A DNA stretch of 64,000 nucleotides from Corynebacterium ammoniagenes DSM 20306 (GTDB lineage Bacteria; Actinomycetota; Actinomycetes; Mycobacteriales; Mycobacteriaceae). Under the pieces are notes generated by a model. The model was not told where the DNA came from and searched no databases. It was given only the letters and a program-made list of their open reading frames with translations. Of this stretch, positions 28,898 to 37,573 are shown piece by piece; the stretch's first letter is position 1; each line of letters starts with the position of its first letter. The stretch is taken from positions 1,364,001 through 1,428,000 of the forward strand of contig NZ_CP009244.1 in NCBI RefSeq assembly GCF_001941425.1, in the 5' to 3' direction. The position numbers were made by a program, and so were the translations under genes.

Positions 28898-29704
28898 CTA
28901 CCCAGCATAACGGCTTAAAACAAATGCGTCCGTTCGGTAGGGTATTTCTACCTTCATCCCAGGTTGAAAGCCCATGTGCTCATACAGGTACCAATTAAGG
29001 TTGCCGGTCATGCGCTCGCGAGTGGTGTCATTGGCGCGCAACCAATACGAACGAGAATGCATCAGCGTGTGCAATTGCTCCACGTGCAGAGTTTGGCTCC
29101 AATAGTCGTGGTACTCCTCCGCGAGGTGAAACGGAGCGTGGACTTCTGGTTTGAAATCAGGACGTTGGATATCGCCGGAGTGCATGATGCGGGTAAGACG
29201 CAGCACCCAGGGATCCGCGTGCACGTCGATGGTATTCCACACCAACACGGCTTTGCCGCCAGGGGCTAAAACGCGGTCTAGTTCTTCACATGCAGCTTTG
29301 GCGTCCATCCAGTGCCACGCTTGGGCGCAAAAGGCAGCATCGACGGAAGCATTGGCCAAAGCTAGTTCTTCGCCGGTTCCGCGCCAGCATGGAATGCCAC
29401 GAGCTTTTAAAACGCGCACCATATCGGGGGAGGGATCGCAGGCTACTACTACGGAGTGCGGCAGACTTAGGGTAAGCTTACCTGTTCCGGCGCCGATGTC
29501 GACGGCCACCAAGCCGGGCGCGAGCTGCCCGATAAATTCAGGATAGGACGGGCGAATTTCATCGTAAAGCTCTGCGCCGTGATGAAAAGCCTGCGCCGCG
29601 GCCGCCTTGTGTTGCGCGGTGGCAAATTTCGGCCCCTGTTTGCGTGAGGGAGGCCGATAGCTGGGGTAATGCTCTGGGCTAGGCTGGGGTGGTTGTTGTG
29701 TCAT
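28898..29704 (-). CDS. Class I SAM-dependent methyltransferase
   Basis: A 268-residue methyltransferase. SAM motif I is LVAVDIGAGTGKLTLSLP, followed by VVACDPSPDMV, then a motif IV-like VDAAFCAQAWHWMDAKAACEELDRVLAPGGKAVLVWNTID, characteristic of the UbiE/trans-aconitate-methyltransferase-like (Methyltransf_11) group. The acceptor is unknown. ATG 29704 is chosen; a TTG six codons upstream (29722) is also open, and neither has a convincing RBS. Divergently transcribed from the ABC exporter genes, 36 bases apart. Confidence 0.83.
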   Translation of the reverse strand: MTQQPPQPSPEHYPSYRPPSRKQGPKFATAQHKAAAAQAFHHGAELYDEIRPSYPEFIGQLAPGLVAVDIGAGTGKLTLSLPHSVVVACDPSPDMVRVLKARGIPCWRGTGEELALANASVDAAFCAQAWHWMDAKAACEELDRVLAPGGKAVLVWNTIDVHADPWVLRLTRIMHSGDIQRPDFKPEVHAPFHLAEEYHDYWSQTLHVEQLHTLMHSRSYWLRANDTTRERMTGNLNWYLYEHMGFQPGMKVEIPYRTDAFVLSRYAG

Positions 29705-29740
29705 AGAGTTTTCGAATGTCAAAGTGGGTGAGGTGAGGTC

Positions 29741-31177
29741 GTGGCAGCGCTTCCACAGGCAAGTGATCCGCGGTGGTTAATTAAAACATTATTCTCCCGC
29801 AAGGAACGCACCATCCCTGCTGCAATTTTAATGTCCATTACTTTTATCTGTAATGGTCTATCGCCAGTAATCGTTGGGCAAGCCATCGACCGGGCAATCG
29901 CTACTGGCAGCTTATCCACATTGTGGCTGTGGGTTGTCATCCTGCTGTCTACATTTTGCATTAACGCCGCAGCCGGCTGGTTTGCTCGCTCACTATTTCA
30001 GCGAGCCGCCTTAGAAATCGGACACGAGCTGCGCATGACGGTCACTGACCGCATTTCGCACCCCAAAGGTATGGCTGGAAAGCCACGCACGGCAGGAGAG
30101 CTGCTGTCGATTGCCTCGGCAGATACCCAACGCGTCTCGGATGCCGTGATGATGACGGTGTTTCCAGTTGCAGAGATTGTGTCAATTATCTACGTTGCCG
30201 TCATGGTCTCCAGCGTTAATCTCGCTCTGGGCTTGGGAGTGCTCCTAGGTGGGCCGATCGTGGTGATGATTTCGTTGAAATCCGCCACCCCGCTGCGCAA
30301 GCGCTCGGCGAAGCGACAAAGTGCTTTGGCGGCAGCATCAGCGACCGCGACTGATGTGGTGCAAGGACTGCGCATCTTAAAAGGTCTGGGTGCGGTGGAT
30401 ACGGTCCGGTCGCGCTATCACGCGGTGTCGGATAATGCTTATCAGAAGACGGTGGACGCCAATGGCGCCCAGGCACGTCTGAATGCCATTACGGAAACAG
30501 CGGGTGCCTTCTACGTCATCATCGTCGGCATTAGCTCGGGGTTGATGGCGCTCAATGGCCTAATGTCGGTAGGTGAGCTCATCACCGTGGTCGGGCTGAC
30601 GCAGTTCATCATCACTCCGATGACGATGTTGGGCAAAAATATCGCATCGCGCTGGGCCACTGCGCAGGCTTCCGGTCGCCGCATCCAGGAGCTTTTGCTT
30701 AGCGATGCCTCCTTCACGACCACCCAACCCACCCTTCCCGCGTTGCGGCCGGGGATAACGGTGGTGACGCAGTCACCACCGGAAGAACTCGTTAATCTGC
30801 CGCGAGAAAGATATATCGTGGCACCGCATGATTCTCATATGTTTGAAGGAACCGTGCTTGAAAATGTCCATCCGGATCGCGAGCGCGCCTTGTGGGCACT
30901 CGATGTTGCCTCCGCGGAAGATATCCCCGGTGGCCCGGACCGCCAAGTTGGGGAAAACGGTGGGCACTTATCCGGTGGGCAGCGCCAGCGCGTCGCTCTA
31001 GCGCGCGCGATTGCTGCCGATGCCGACGTGCTCATTCTTCAAGATCCCACCACCGCGGTGGACTCGGTAACAGAGCAAACCATCGCTGAGCGCGTGGCTG
31101 CAGCACGTGCTGATAAACCCACCATCGTCTATAGCAATGCACCAGCATGGCAAGCCGTCGAAGTGGAGGCGAAGTAG
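29741..31177 (+). CDS. ABC exporter subunit with P-loop-less ATPase domain
   Basis: A 478-residue type IV (B-family) exporter half. Six membrane helices cover about residues 22-290. The nucleotide-binding domain is abbreviated: after residue 335 it jumps almost at once to a segment resembling the region after the Q-loop (HDSHMFEGTVLENV). No Walker A motif exists. The signature LSGGQRQR (410-417) and D-loop TTAVD are intact, but Walker B aspartate is Q434, the catalytic glutamate is D435, and the H-loop histidine is replaced (SNAP). The next gene, 2 bases on, supplies the complementary motifs. Start GTG 29741. The exported substrate is unknown. Confidence 0.88.
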   Translation: MAALPQASDPRWLIKTLFSRKERTIPAAILMSITFICNGLSPVIVGQAIDRAIATGSLSTLWLWVVILLSTFCINAAAGWFARSLFQRAALEIGHELRMTVTDRISHPKGMAGKPRTAGELLSIASADTQRVSDAVMMTVFPVAEIVSIIYVAVMVSSVNLALGLGVLLGGPIVVMISLKSATPLRKRSAKRQSALAAASATATDVVQGLRILKGLGAVDTVRSRYHAVSDNAYQKTVDANGAQARLNAITETAGAFYVIIVGISSGLMALNGLMSVGELITVVGLTQFIITPMTMLGKNIASRWATAQASGRRIQELLLSDASFTTTQPTLPALRPGITVVTQSPPEELVNLPRERYIVAPHDSHMFEGTVLENVHPDRERALWALDVASAEDIPGGPDRQVGENGGHLSGGQRQRVALARAIAADADVLILQDPTTAVDSVTEQTIAERVAAARADKPTIVYSNAPAWQAVEVEAK

Positions 31178-31179
31178 CA

Positions 31180-32928
31180 ATGAGTATGCGTTTTCCTACC
31201 GCCACGTGGCCGGAAACCCGCAAGGTTTTAGCGCGGCATCTACGTCAGGTTCCCCAAGCGCGACAGCAGTTCTTCTTCGCCATTGTCCTATTAGCCATCG
31301 GCGCTGTGGCCAATATTTGGATCCCGATTCAATTAGGACGCATCGTCGATGTTGTCATTGACTCCACCGATGCCAGCGTGGCGCGCATTAGCGTCGAGCT
31401 GATTATTGCAGCATTGATCGCCGCATCGTTTTCGGCGTGGGGCTTTTTCGTTCTCTCGCGGCTGACCGAACGAGTCATCGCCAACTTGCGCGAAGACATG
31501 GTCGGTACCGCACTGGGACTGCCTGTACACCGCGTCGAAGATGCCGGCACAGGTGATTTGGTGTCTCGTTCTACCGATGATGTCGCAGAACTATCGAAGG
31601 CAGTGACCGAAACCGTGCCTATTTTGGCTAACTCCGGTTTCGCCATCGTGACCACGGCACTAGCCCTGGTGACACTGGACTGGCAGTTCCTCTTGGTCAT
31701 CGTGGCAGCGACTCCGATTTATATCATCGCCGCGCGCAGGTATCTCCGCGTAGCTCCCGGCCGTTATGCAGCCGAGCGTGCATCGATGGCCGATCGTGCC
31801 CGTCGCGTCTTGGAAGCTATTCGCGGGCGCGGCACGGTGCGCGCATTTGGCATGGAAGAGTCCATGCACAATCGCATTCACGCGGCATCGTGGGATGTCG
31901 TCGAGCACGGCTATTCTGCACGTCGCACCATGTTTGTGCTGCAATTGTGGATGACCTCCGTCGAGTTTGTCATGCTGACAGCCGGACTAATCGTTGGATT
32001 TATCACCGTGCAATCAGGAGCCATGACCGTTGGTGCGGTAACTGGTGCCATGCTCATGCTCATTCGCCTTCGTGGTCCATTGATGGGGCTGATGCGCGTG
32101 CTCGATACCATCCAATCTGGCTACGCATCGCTCGCGCGCATTGTTGGCGTGGTCATCAACCCACCGCAACCCACCACACCGGCGGGCGCCCCACCAAAAG
32201 AAGGACACGTGGAGGTTAACAACGTTTCCTTTTCCTATGGTCAAGGCTGGGCGGTAGAAAATGTATCGCTGACTATTGAGCCGGGTGAAACCGTAGCGAT
32301 GGTCGGGGCATCGGGTGCCGGCAAGACCACCGTCGCAGCCCTTCTCGCAGGCCTGCGCGTGCCGGATTCGGGCAGCGTGACCATCGATGGGGTAGAAGTC
32401 ACCACCTTGTCAGATGCAGAAAGAGTTGCTCGCTTAGCGATGATTTCCCAAGACGTCCATGTATTCTCCGGAACCTTGCGCGAGGATTTGAGCCTGGCTA
32501 AAGCTAATGCGACCGATGCGGAAATGATTGACGTGCTCCACCGAGTGCATGCCGAATGGTTTGACCACCTCGCCGATGGTCTTGATACCGTCGTGGGCGC
32601 GCAAGGCGTGCAATTGGAACCGGTCGCTGCGCAACAACTCGCGCTCGCCCGCATGCTTTTGCTCGATCCACGCGTGGTGGTCATGGATGAGGCCACCGCC
32701 GAGGCTGGCTCCCAAGGCGCACAGGCGCTGCAAGATGCCGCGGAAGAACTCACGAGAGACCGAGCCGCACTCGTGGTGGCGCACCGCTTGGATCAAGCCT
32801 CACGCGCGGAAGAGATCTTGGTCATGGATAACGGACGCGTTGTCGAGCGCGGAACTCATGAGCAATTGTTAAAATCGGACGGGCGTTACCAGCAGCTGTG
32901 GACAGCATGGATGCGCGGGCGGGAATAG
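31180..32928 (+). CDS. ABC exporter subunit with catalytic ATPase but no signature motif
   Basis: A 582-residue exporter half with six helices (about 30-310) and an NBD. Walker A is GASGAGKT (376-383), Q-loop Q424, Walker B VVVMDE (499-504) with the catalytic glutamate, and H-loop H535: all intact. The ABC signature is lost (LEPVAAQQ at 479-486) and the D-loop reads EAG. It must pair with the preceding subunit, whose signature and D-loop are intact and whose Walker motifs are lost. ATG 31180 with GGAGG 10 bases upstream; the longest frame begins inside the previous gene at 31147. Confidence 0.9.
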   Translation: MSMRFPTATWPETRKVLARHLRQVPQARQQFFFAIVLLAIGAVANIWIPIQLGRIVDVVIDSTDASVARISVELIIAALIAASFSAWGFFVLSRLTERVIANLREDMVGTALGLPVHRVEDAGTGDLVSRSTDDVAELSKAVTETVPILANSGFAIVTTALALVTLDWQFLLVIVAATPIYIIAARRYLRVAPGRYAAERASMADRARRVLEAIRGRGTVRAFGMEESMHNRIHAASWDVVEHGYSARRTMFVLQLWMTSVEFVMLTAGLIVGFITVQSGAMTVGAVTGAMLMLIRLRGPLMGLMRVLDTIQSGYASLARIVGVVINPPQPTTPAGAPPKEGHVEVNNVSFSYGQGWAVENVSLTIEPGETVAMVGASGAGKTTVAALLAGLRVPDSGSVTIDGVEVTTLSDAERVARLAMISQDVHVFSGTLREDLSLAKANATDAEMIDVLHRVHAEWFDHLADGLDTVVGAQGVQLEPVAAQQLALARMLLLDPRVVVMDEATAEAGSQGAQALQDAAEELTRDRAALVVAHRLDQASRAEEILVMDNGRVVERGTHEQLLKSDGRYQQLWTAWMRGRE

Positions 32929-32997
32929 AATTGCGCTAACATCGTTGAAGGATGCGCGTGACCATTAATTGCCCATGAACAATAGCGAGGAGCACAG

Positions 32998-34065
32998 GTG
33001 CACACAATCAACCGTATCGGGCGTGCTGTAACCAAAAAGATCACAACTCTCCTCACTGCGGTTGTCGTGGGCACAGGGCTGGCGTCCTGCGCAGAATTTC
33101 CTTCGCGTGGAGAGACGTCCTCTTTGTCGGAGGAAGGCTCGGCGAATATGGACAGCCACCCGACCACCGAAGCAGATACCAAAGACTTAGGACTTCCCAC
33201 CTCAGCGCCCTTGGTCGGGCCCGAGCCCGGGAAGTCATCGATTATTAATCTTGCCTCCGGCCGGAAGTTTATTTTGCACATGCCCGCCAGCTATCAGCCG
33301 GGCAAAAAGTGGCCGGTCGTGCTCGCGTTTCACGGCTGGAAGGAAACAGCCGGCATGATGGAAGGCTATACCGAAATGGATGCCGCGGAGGCCATCATGG
33401 TCTACCCCTATGGGAAAGATGGGGCGTGGGCACCGGCCCCGTATGCCAAGACCACTGGAACAGAAGATATCCAGTTTGCGCGCGACATAGTGGATTCTTT
33501 GCGTGCGACCTACGCCGTCGATGATGACCGGATTTTCGCCACCGGCATGTCCAACGGTGGCGGCTTCGCAGCTTATCTCGGCTGCCAGATGCCCGATGTA
33601 TTTACCTCCGTGGCGACGGTCTCGGCAGCGTACTACAAACCGATCCACGAGTCGTGCAAGGACGAGCCCGTGGGCCGTTTAGATATGCATGGCACCCTGG
33701 ATCCTGTTGTTGGCTATTACGGCGGTACGCGACACAAGGAACCTTACGAGTCAGTTCCCGACGTAGTCACCTTGGATGCCAAACGCAACCGTTGTGAAGG
33801 TGAGCTAACTACGGAACGTCTGGCCAATAATGCGCTGTTGATTCAGTGGGAGCTGTGTGAAGATCCTGTTCAGCACATCCGCATTGGCGGCGGCCGCCAC
33901 GTGTGGCCAGGTGGTACCTACGATAATGCCAGCGAAGTGGGCAAAGGTTTTGCCACCGATAAAGTTCTCGACTTTTTCGCCATTCCGGGACGCCCAGCGG
34001 ATATGGAAGAAGCTCATACGGTAGAAACCGGAACCCTGGATGAAAACGAGTTCAGCCAAAAATAG
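32998..34065 (+). CDS. Lipoprotein esterase, PHB depolymerase/LpqC-like
   Basis: A 355-residue secreted lipoprotein. The signal peptide ends in lipobox GLAS-C31, so the protein should be anchored to the outer face of the membrane. The alpha/beta-hydrolase domain shows FHGWKETAGMM (oxyanion region), the nucleophile serine in GMSNGGG, an aspartate in HGTLDPVVGY, and a histidine in GGRHVWPGG. It resembles mycobacterial LpqC and polyhydroxybutyrate/feruloyl esterase-type enzymes; the ester substrate is unknown. GTG start. It converges on the methyltransferase gene, six bases between stops. Confidence 0.85.
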   Translation: MHTINRIGRAVTKKITTLLTAVVVGTGLASCAEFPSRGETSSLSEEGSANMDSHPTTEADTKDLGLPTSAPLVGPEPGKSSIINLASGRKFILHMPASYQPGKKWPVVLAFHGWKETAGMMEGYTEMDAAEAIMVYPYGKDGAWAPAPYAKTTGTEDIQFARDIVDSLRATYAVDDDRIFATGMSNGGGFAAYLGCQMPDVFTSVATVSAAYYKPIHESCKDEPVGRLDMHGTLDPVVGYYGGTRHKEPYESVPDVVTLDAKRNRCEGELTTERLANNALLIQWELCEDPVQHIRIGGGRHVWPGGTYDNASEVGKGFATDKVLDFFAIPGRPADMEEAHTVETGTLDENEFSQK

Positions 34066-34071
34066 CTGAGC

Positions 34072-35283
34072 TTACTTGTCTAACTCGCCAGCTGGAACGT
34101 CAACTCGCTGTGCATCTAGACCCGCAGCCTGAATGCGCGCCCAGCAAATATCCGCAATTGTTGTATAACCCGCCTGAAAGGCCGCGCTGCGAGGCGCGGT
34201 GGGCTCCGGCAACTGGATTAATTGCACGGTGCGGGTGCCGCCATCGGCAGCATTGAGCTCTGCCACGGCTTGCGCGGTTGTGCCTGAGCCCGCAAAGAAA
34301 TCCAACACCCGAGCATTGTCCGGCCCACCAATGCCCACGAGGTACTTAATTAATTGCACGGGCTTGGGAAAATCAAAGATACCCGGGATCCCCAGGGCTG
34401 CCTCGGCATCGCGACGGCCTGAACGCGTGACCCCAAAGCGTGCTCCGTCGAGAATGCTGCGCGGGCGAGCACCTTGTTTCTGATAATTTTTCGTATACAC
34501 AAAGCCGCGGCGAAAAACGAGGTCATCATAATTTTCCGCGACCTTGTCCCGGCTCCACCGCCAGCGCGCCACCTGGGATTGCCCGGCAGGTTGGTGCGGC
34601 CAGTACTCCTTGCCCTGCTCATCATGGATAGCGAAGTCGAGCGACGGCAAATAGCCCAAGGTCTTGGAATCAAGCCGCACCAGAGAATAAGCCCCATGGT
34701 CATCGCGGAAGTTGTACTTGGTTGTGGTATACCCTTGCGGGTCGATATTAAAGCCCGGGGACTCGGCGGAGCGGGCATACGCTACGACATATTCATGCTC
34801 AGCGACGGCAAAACGCGAATCGTTCTTACCGGTACCGCCCTTTTTCCAAATGAACTGATTGGCAAAATTAGATTGCCCGAAAAGTTCATCGGTCAGCATT
34901 CGAAGCTGAGCTACCTCATCTTCGCCAATGGAGATAAAAATATGCCCGGTGGGCGCCAATAATTCCCACGCCAATTGCAACCGGGGCGCCATCATCGACA
35001 GCCACTGCGCATGCCACTGCCCGTGGTCGGTGGACTTATGTTCACGGCGATTGCGGTAGTTGTCCCGGTACAGGAAATCCCGGCCAGTGTTATAGGGCGG
35101 GTCGATGTAGATGACATCCACGCTTGCTGGGGTTATCTCACGCAGGGACTTCAGCACATCCAAGTTATCCCCGGCATAGAGCGCATTGCCCACGACTGGA
35201 GATACCTGTGCGCGGCTAGGAGAAGACGCTTGGTCTAAGGCTTCTTGTTTGCCAGGCCACTGAAGTCCAAAGCTAGATGTCAC
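34072..35283 (-). CDS. Orphan beta-class DNA adenine methyltransferase (type III Mod-like)
   Basis: A 403-residue enzyme. Catalytic motif IV DPPYNTG (61-67) precedes the SAM motif I DFFAGSGTT (328-336), the beta-class order seen in type III Mod subunits and some orphan N6-adenine or N4-cytosine methylases. The middle part (about 170-300) should be the target-recognition domain. Family Mod proteins usually have 550-680 residues, so this is compact. No restriction (Res) gene lies beside it. Its GTG start overlaps the stop of the upstream transporter by four bases (GTGA), so the two are coupled. Target sequence unknown. Confidence 0.85.
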   Translation of the reverse strand: MTSSFGLQWPGKQEALDQASSPSRAQVSPVVGNALYAGDNLDVLKSLREITPASVDVIYIDPPYNTGRDFLYRDNYRNRREHKSTDHGQWHAQWLSMMAPRLQLAWELLAPTGHIFISIGEDEVAQLRMLTDELFGQSNFANQFIWKKGGTGKNDSRFAVAEHEYVVAYARSAESPGFNIDPQGYTTTKYNFRDDHGAYSLVRLDSKTLGYLPSLDFAIHDEQGKEYWPHQPAGQSQVARWRWSRDKVAENYDDLVFRRGFVYTKNYQKQGARPRSILDGARFGVTRSGRRDAEAALGIPGIFDFPKPVQLIKYLVGIGGPDNARVLDFFAGSGTTAQAVAELNAADGGTRTVQLIQLPEPTAPRSAAFQAGYTTIADICWARIQAAGLDAQRVDVPAGELDK

Positions 35284-36530
35284 AAAAATAGTCCTACGAT
35301 TGCTGCGGAAATGGTGGCAATACCGGTGACCACGACGAAAATGGTGGTCCAGCGGTTGCGGAAACGCGCAAGCGCAGGGATTTTATACATCGCGTACATC
35401 GGCATAATGTACAAAATCATAGCAATAAATGGCCCGCCGATGGACTCGATCAGGGACAAAATCGACGGGTTAGCAATCGCGGCGAGCCAGGCAGTTAAAA
35501 AGATGAAAGCATTGACGACCATGGTGATGGTTGCCGCCGACATCTTCGACGTTACGCCGGGAGCAAGCTTTTTGACGATGAAGCGCGCACCTTCCGCGGC
35601 ACCCAACGCATGGCCAAAATAGGAGGACACGATGGCCAAGATAGCCACGATGGGAGAAAGCAAGGCCATCACCGGCACGCCGGTGGTATTGGCGATATAG
35701 GACATGACGGGGATGTTTTGCTCACGCGCCTCGGCCAGCCCGTCGCCGCCGATTGCTAAGGCACAAGACCAGACAAAGAACATGGTAAAGACCGTGAGCA
35801 AGACAGCGGTGATGCCTAAAACCTTGGAGGCATTCTTTTCGGCATCCCGTCCCCACGTGCGCTGCATGGCGAGCGAGAATTGGGAAATGGCCGGCGAGTG
35901 GTTGAAGGAAAAGACCAGCACCGGCAAGATCATGACCACTGCCCACAGCCCGGACGAGGTGCCTTCGGCCATGTAGAAGCTTTCAAAATCCCACTGTGGC
36001 ACCAGGTAGAAAGATACGGCCGCGAGGAAGAGGATAAGCGGGTAGACGATGATTTGGGTGACAATGAGCATCAGTCGCTGCCCAAATGCGAATACCAGCG
36101 TCATGCCACCAACCAGCAGCAGGGACAGTAGCCAGCGGGGGATTTCCGGCCCGCCGAGCTGATTGACGATGAAACTATCGACGGTGTTGGTGATCGAGAC
36201 ACCGTAGATGAGCACAATTGGATAGATCGCGAAGAAATACAACACTGAGATAACCGTGCCGGCGCGCTCCCCAAAGTAGTTGGTGACAACCCCGGTGATA
36301 TCAGCGCCCGCTGTCGGAGAAGCCGACATCATCCGTGACAGCGCTCGGTGCGACAAGAAAGTCATGGGACCGATGAGGGCAGTGGCTATCAACAGTGGCC
36401 AAAAGCCGAACCCGCCGGCGTTAATGGGCAAAAAGAGGATGCCGGCGCCCACGGCGGTGCCAAAGAGGGATATCACCCAGTTGGTATTGACGGCATTCGG
36501 ATGGTGCTGCTGGTTCACGGATTGCGTCAT
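35280..36530 (-). CDS. Serine/threonine-type amino acid permease (SdaC/HAAAP family)
   Basis: A 416-residue polytopic membrane protein with about 11 helices. The start NWVISLFGTAVGAGILFLPINAGGFGFWP is characteristic of the hydroxy/aromatic amino acid permease family, whose best-known member is E. coli SdaC (serine-proton symport). ATG 36530 has AAGGAG 12 bases upstream; the frame opens 25 codons earlier at a GTG without support. Serine is a likely substrate, fitting the sdaA dehydratase in this window, but this is inference. Its stop overlaps the DNA methyltransferase start. Confidence 0.85.
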   Translation of the reverse strand: MTQSVNQQHHPNAVNTNWVISLFGTAVGAGILFLPINAGGFGFWPLLIATALIGPMTFLSHRALSRMMSASPTAGADITGVVTNYFGERAGTVISVLYFFAIYPIVLIYGVSITNTVDSFIVNQLGGPEIPRWLLSLLLVGGMTLVFAFGQRLMLIVTQIIVYPLILFLAAVSFYLVPQWDFESFYMAEGTSSGLWAVVMILPVLVFSFNHSPAISQFSLAMQRTWGRDAEKNASKVLGITAVLLTVFTMFFVWSCALAIGGDGLAEAREQNIPVMSYIANTTGVPVMALLSPIVAILAIVSSYFGHALGAAEGARFIVKKLAPGVTSKMSAATITMVVNAFIFLTAWLAAIANPSILSLIESIGGPFIAMILYIMPMYAMYKIPALARFRNRWTTIFVVVTGIATISAAIVGLFL

Positions 36531-36963
36531 GAGGCTGGGGTGCTCCTTGAAGTTTTCTTTCACGTAGGGCTCAAAATCCAGCAGCCCTGACAACGTTTCG
36601 ACCACAGCCGACGCGAGATGCGCCGACCACAGTGAAGATCAGTCATGTTTCAGGAATAAATTCCTATTGAAATAAATTCGTAATAACCGGCCACTGAACG
36701 TGATTATTTGACCCTATCACCGCGATGGGTGGATCTAGGGCATCGATCCATTGCAATCGTGGTTTTATGGGGGTAAATCGAGGCACGATAATCCATTCGC
36801 GACGTGTGTCACAAAAGTGTTAATACTGTGCCATTTAGGCAATTATGCGGAAGTTTTGGGCGAATTTTCATGGCGAGATTCCGCAGCTCTGTTTATCGTG
36901 GGGAATTGTACGAGGCGCTAATGATTGGGCGCACAACGAAGTTTGAATTAAGGAGAATTTTTC
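36531..36963. other. 433-base AT-rich divergent intergenic region
   Basis: No convincing gene. It contains upstream regions for the leftward permease and the rightward small gene. AATAAATTC occurs twice (near 36655 and 36670), the first copy within GGAATAAATTCC. No consensus -35/-10 pair stood out, and I saw no exact match to the GlxR or McbR operator consensus. Confidence 0.5.
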
Positions 36964-37158
36964 ATGGGTATTTTTGATAAGGCAAAGGACAAGGCATCCG
37001 AGGCTGCACAGGACGGCAAGCTCGACGAGCACTTGGACAAGGCAGAAGGCGTCGCTAAGGACAAGGTTGGCGAAGAGCACGCCGACAAGGTCGACACCGC
37101 GCGCGATAAGCTTGACGATGCCCTGGGCTCCAACCAGGAAGACAACGACCAGCGCTAA
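36964..37158 (+). CDS. Small CsbD/MT0933-antitoxin-like protein
   Basis: A 64-residue, highly charged, helical protein (FDKAKDKASEAAQDGK, then repeated D-K and A-K pairs) resembling the MT0933/Rv0909 antitoxin-like family and, more loosely, CsbD stress proteins. AAGGAG lies 9 bases before the ATG. No toxin gene adjoins it, so a toxin-antitoxin role is doubtful; a stress-induced role is possible. It is flanked by a 433-base upstream region and a double hairpin downstream. Confidence 0.75.
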   Translation: MGIFDKAKDKASEAAQDGKLDEHLDKAEGVAKDKVGEEHADKVDTARDKLDDALGSNQEDNDQR

Positions 37159-37167
37159 ACGTTAAAA

Positions 37168-37243
37168 GTGAAACGCTTAGCGTTTCACGCAGTTTCAGGG
37201 CTGCACCTACGTTCCCACTGTGGAACCGGGTGCAGTCCTTTTT
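37168..37243 (+). terminator. Double hairpin after the small antitoxin-like gene
   Basis: First, GTGAAACGCT/AGCGTTTCAC (37168-37177 with 37179-37188) is a perfect 10-base inverted repeat around a single base, so it would be cruciform-like or an operator rather than a normal RNA hairpin. Second, 37198-37207 pairs with 37229-37238 (one mismatch), with an inner GTTCC/GGAAC stem and TTTTT after it: a strong terminator. Confidence 0.75.
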
Positions 37244-37573
37244 CGTGGGTGGCCTATGGCCCCACGTGCACGATCAGGCAGGTTGGAAGGAAGGGTATCT
37301 GGCAAGGTAGTATTCGCTCTAGAGTCCAGTTTTTGACGTGCTCCTTTCTGAAGAATTGCCACGCGCGCAAGCCTCCCAGTTCCACTCCTTCGTGGCGGGA
37401 GAAACACAGTTCCACCACACCATGAGCGATACCGAGGGTGTGCGATTGGTTGCGGTAGCTTGCGACCCGATGAGCGAGACAAGAAGGGGGCCAGTACAGT
37501 CAAAGAACTAGATAATGGGGGATGCCCCGGGCTAGCAATGGCCGCTTTTCGAGACCTACTTAAGGAGTAGATT
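37244..37573 (+). other. 330-base nrdF upstream region with promoter candidate
   Basis: No gene is supported. TAGATAAT (GATAAT at 37511-37516) is the best -10, placing a start near 37523 and a leader of about 50 bases. CTCCC-CCAC/GTGG-GGGAG (37373-37401) forms a stem-loop. I saw no pair of NrdR boxes. AAGGAG about 6 bases before the GTG at 37574 is the nrdF RBS. Confidence 0.45.

Noticed and set aside
37168..37425. 85-codon plus-strand frame after the small antitoxin-like gene
   Set aside because: It starts inside an inverted repeat and spans the terminator, with no RBS. Composition is not protein-like.
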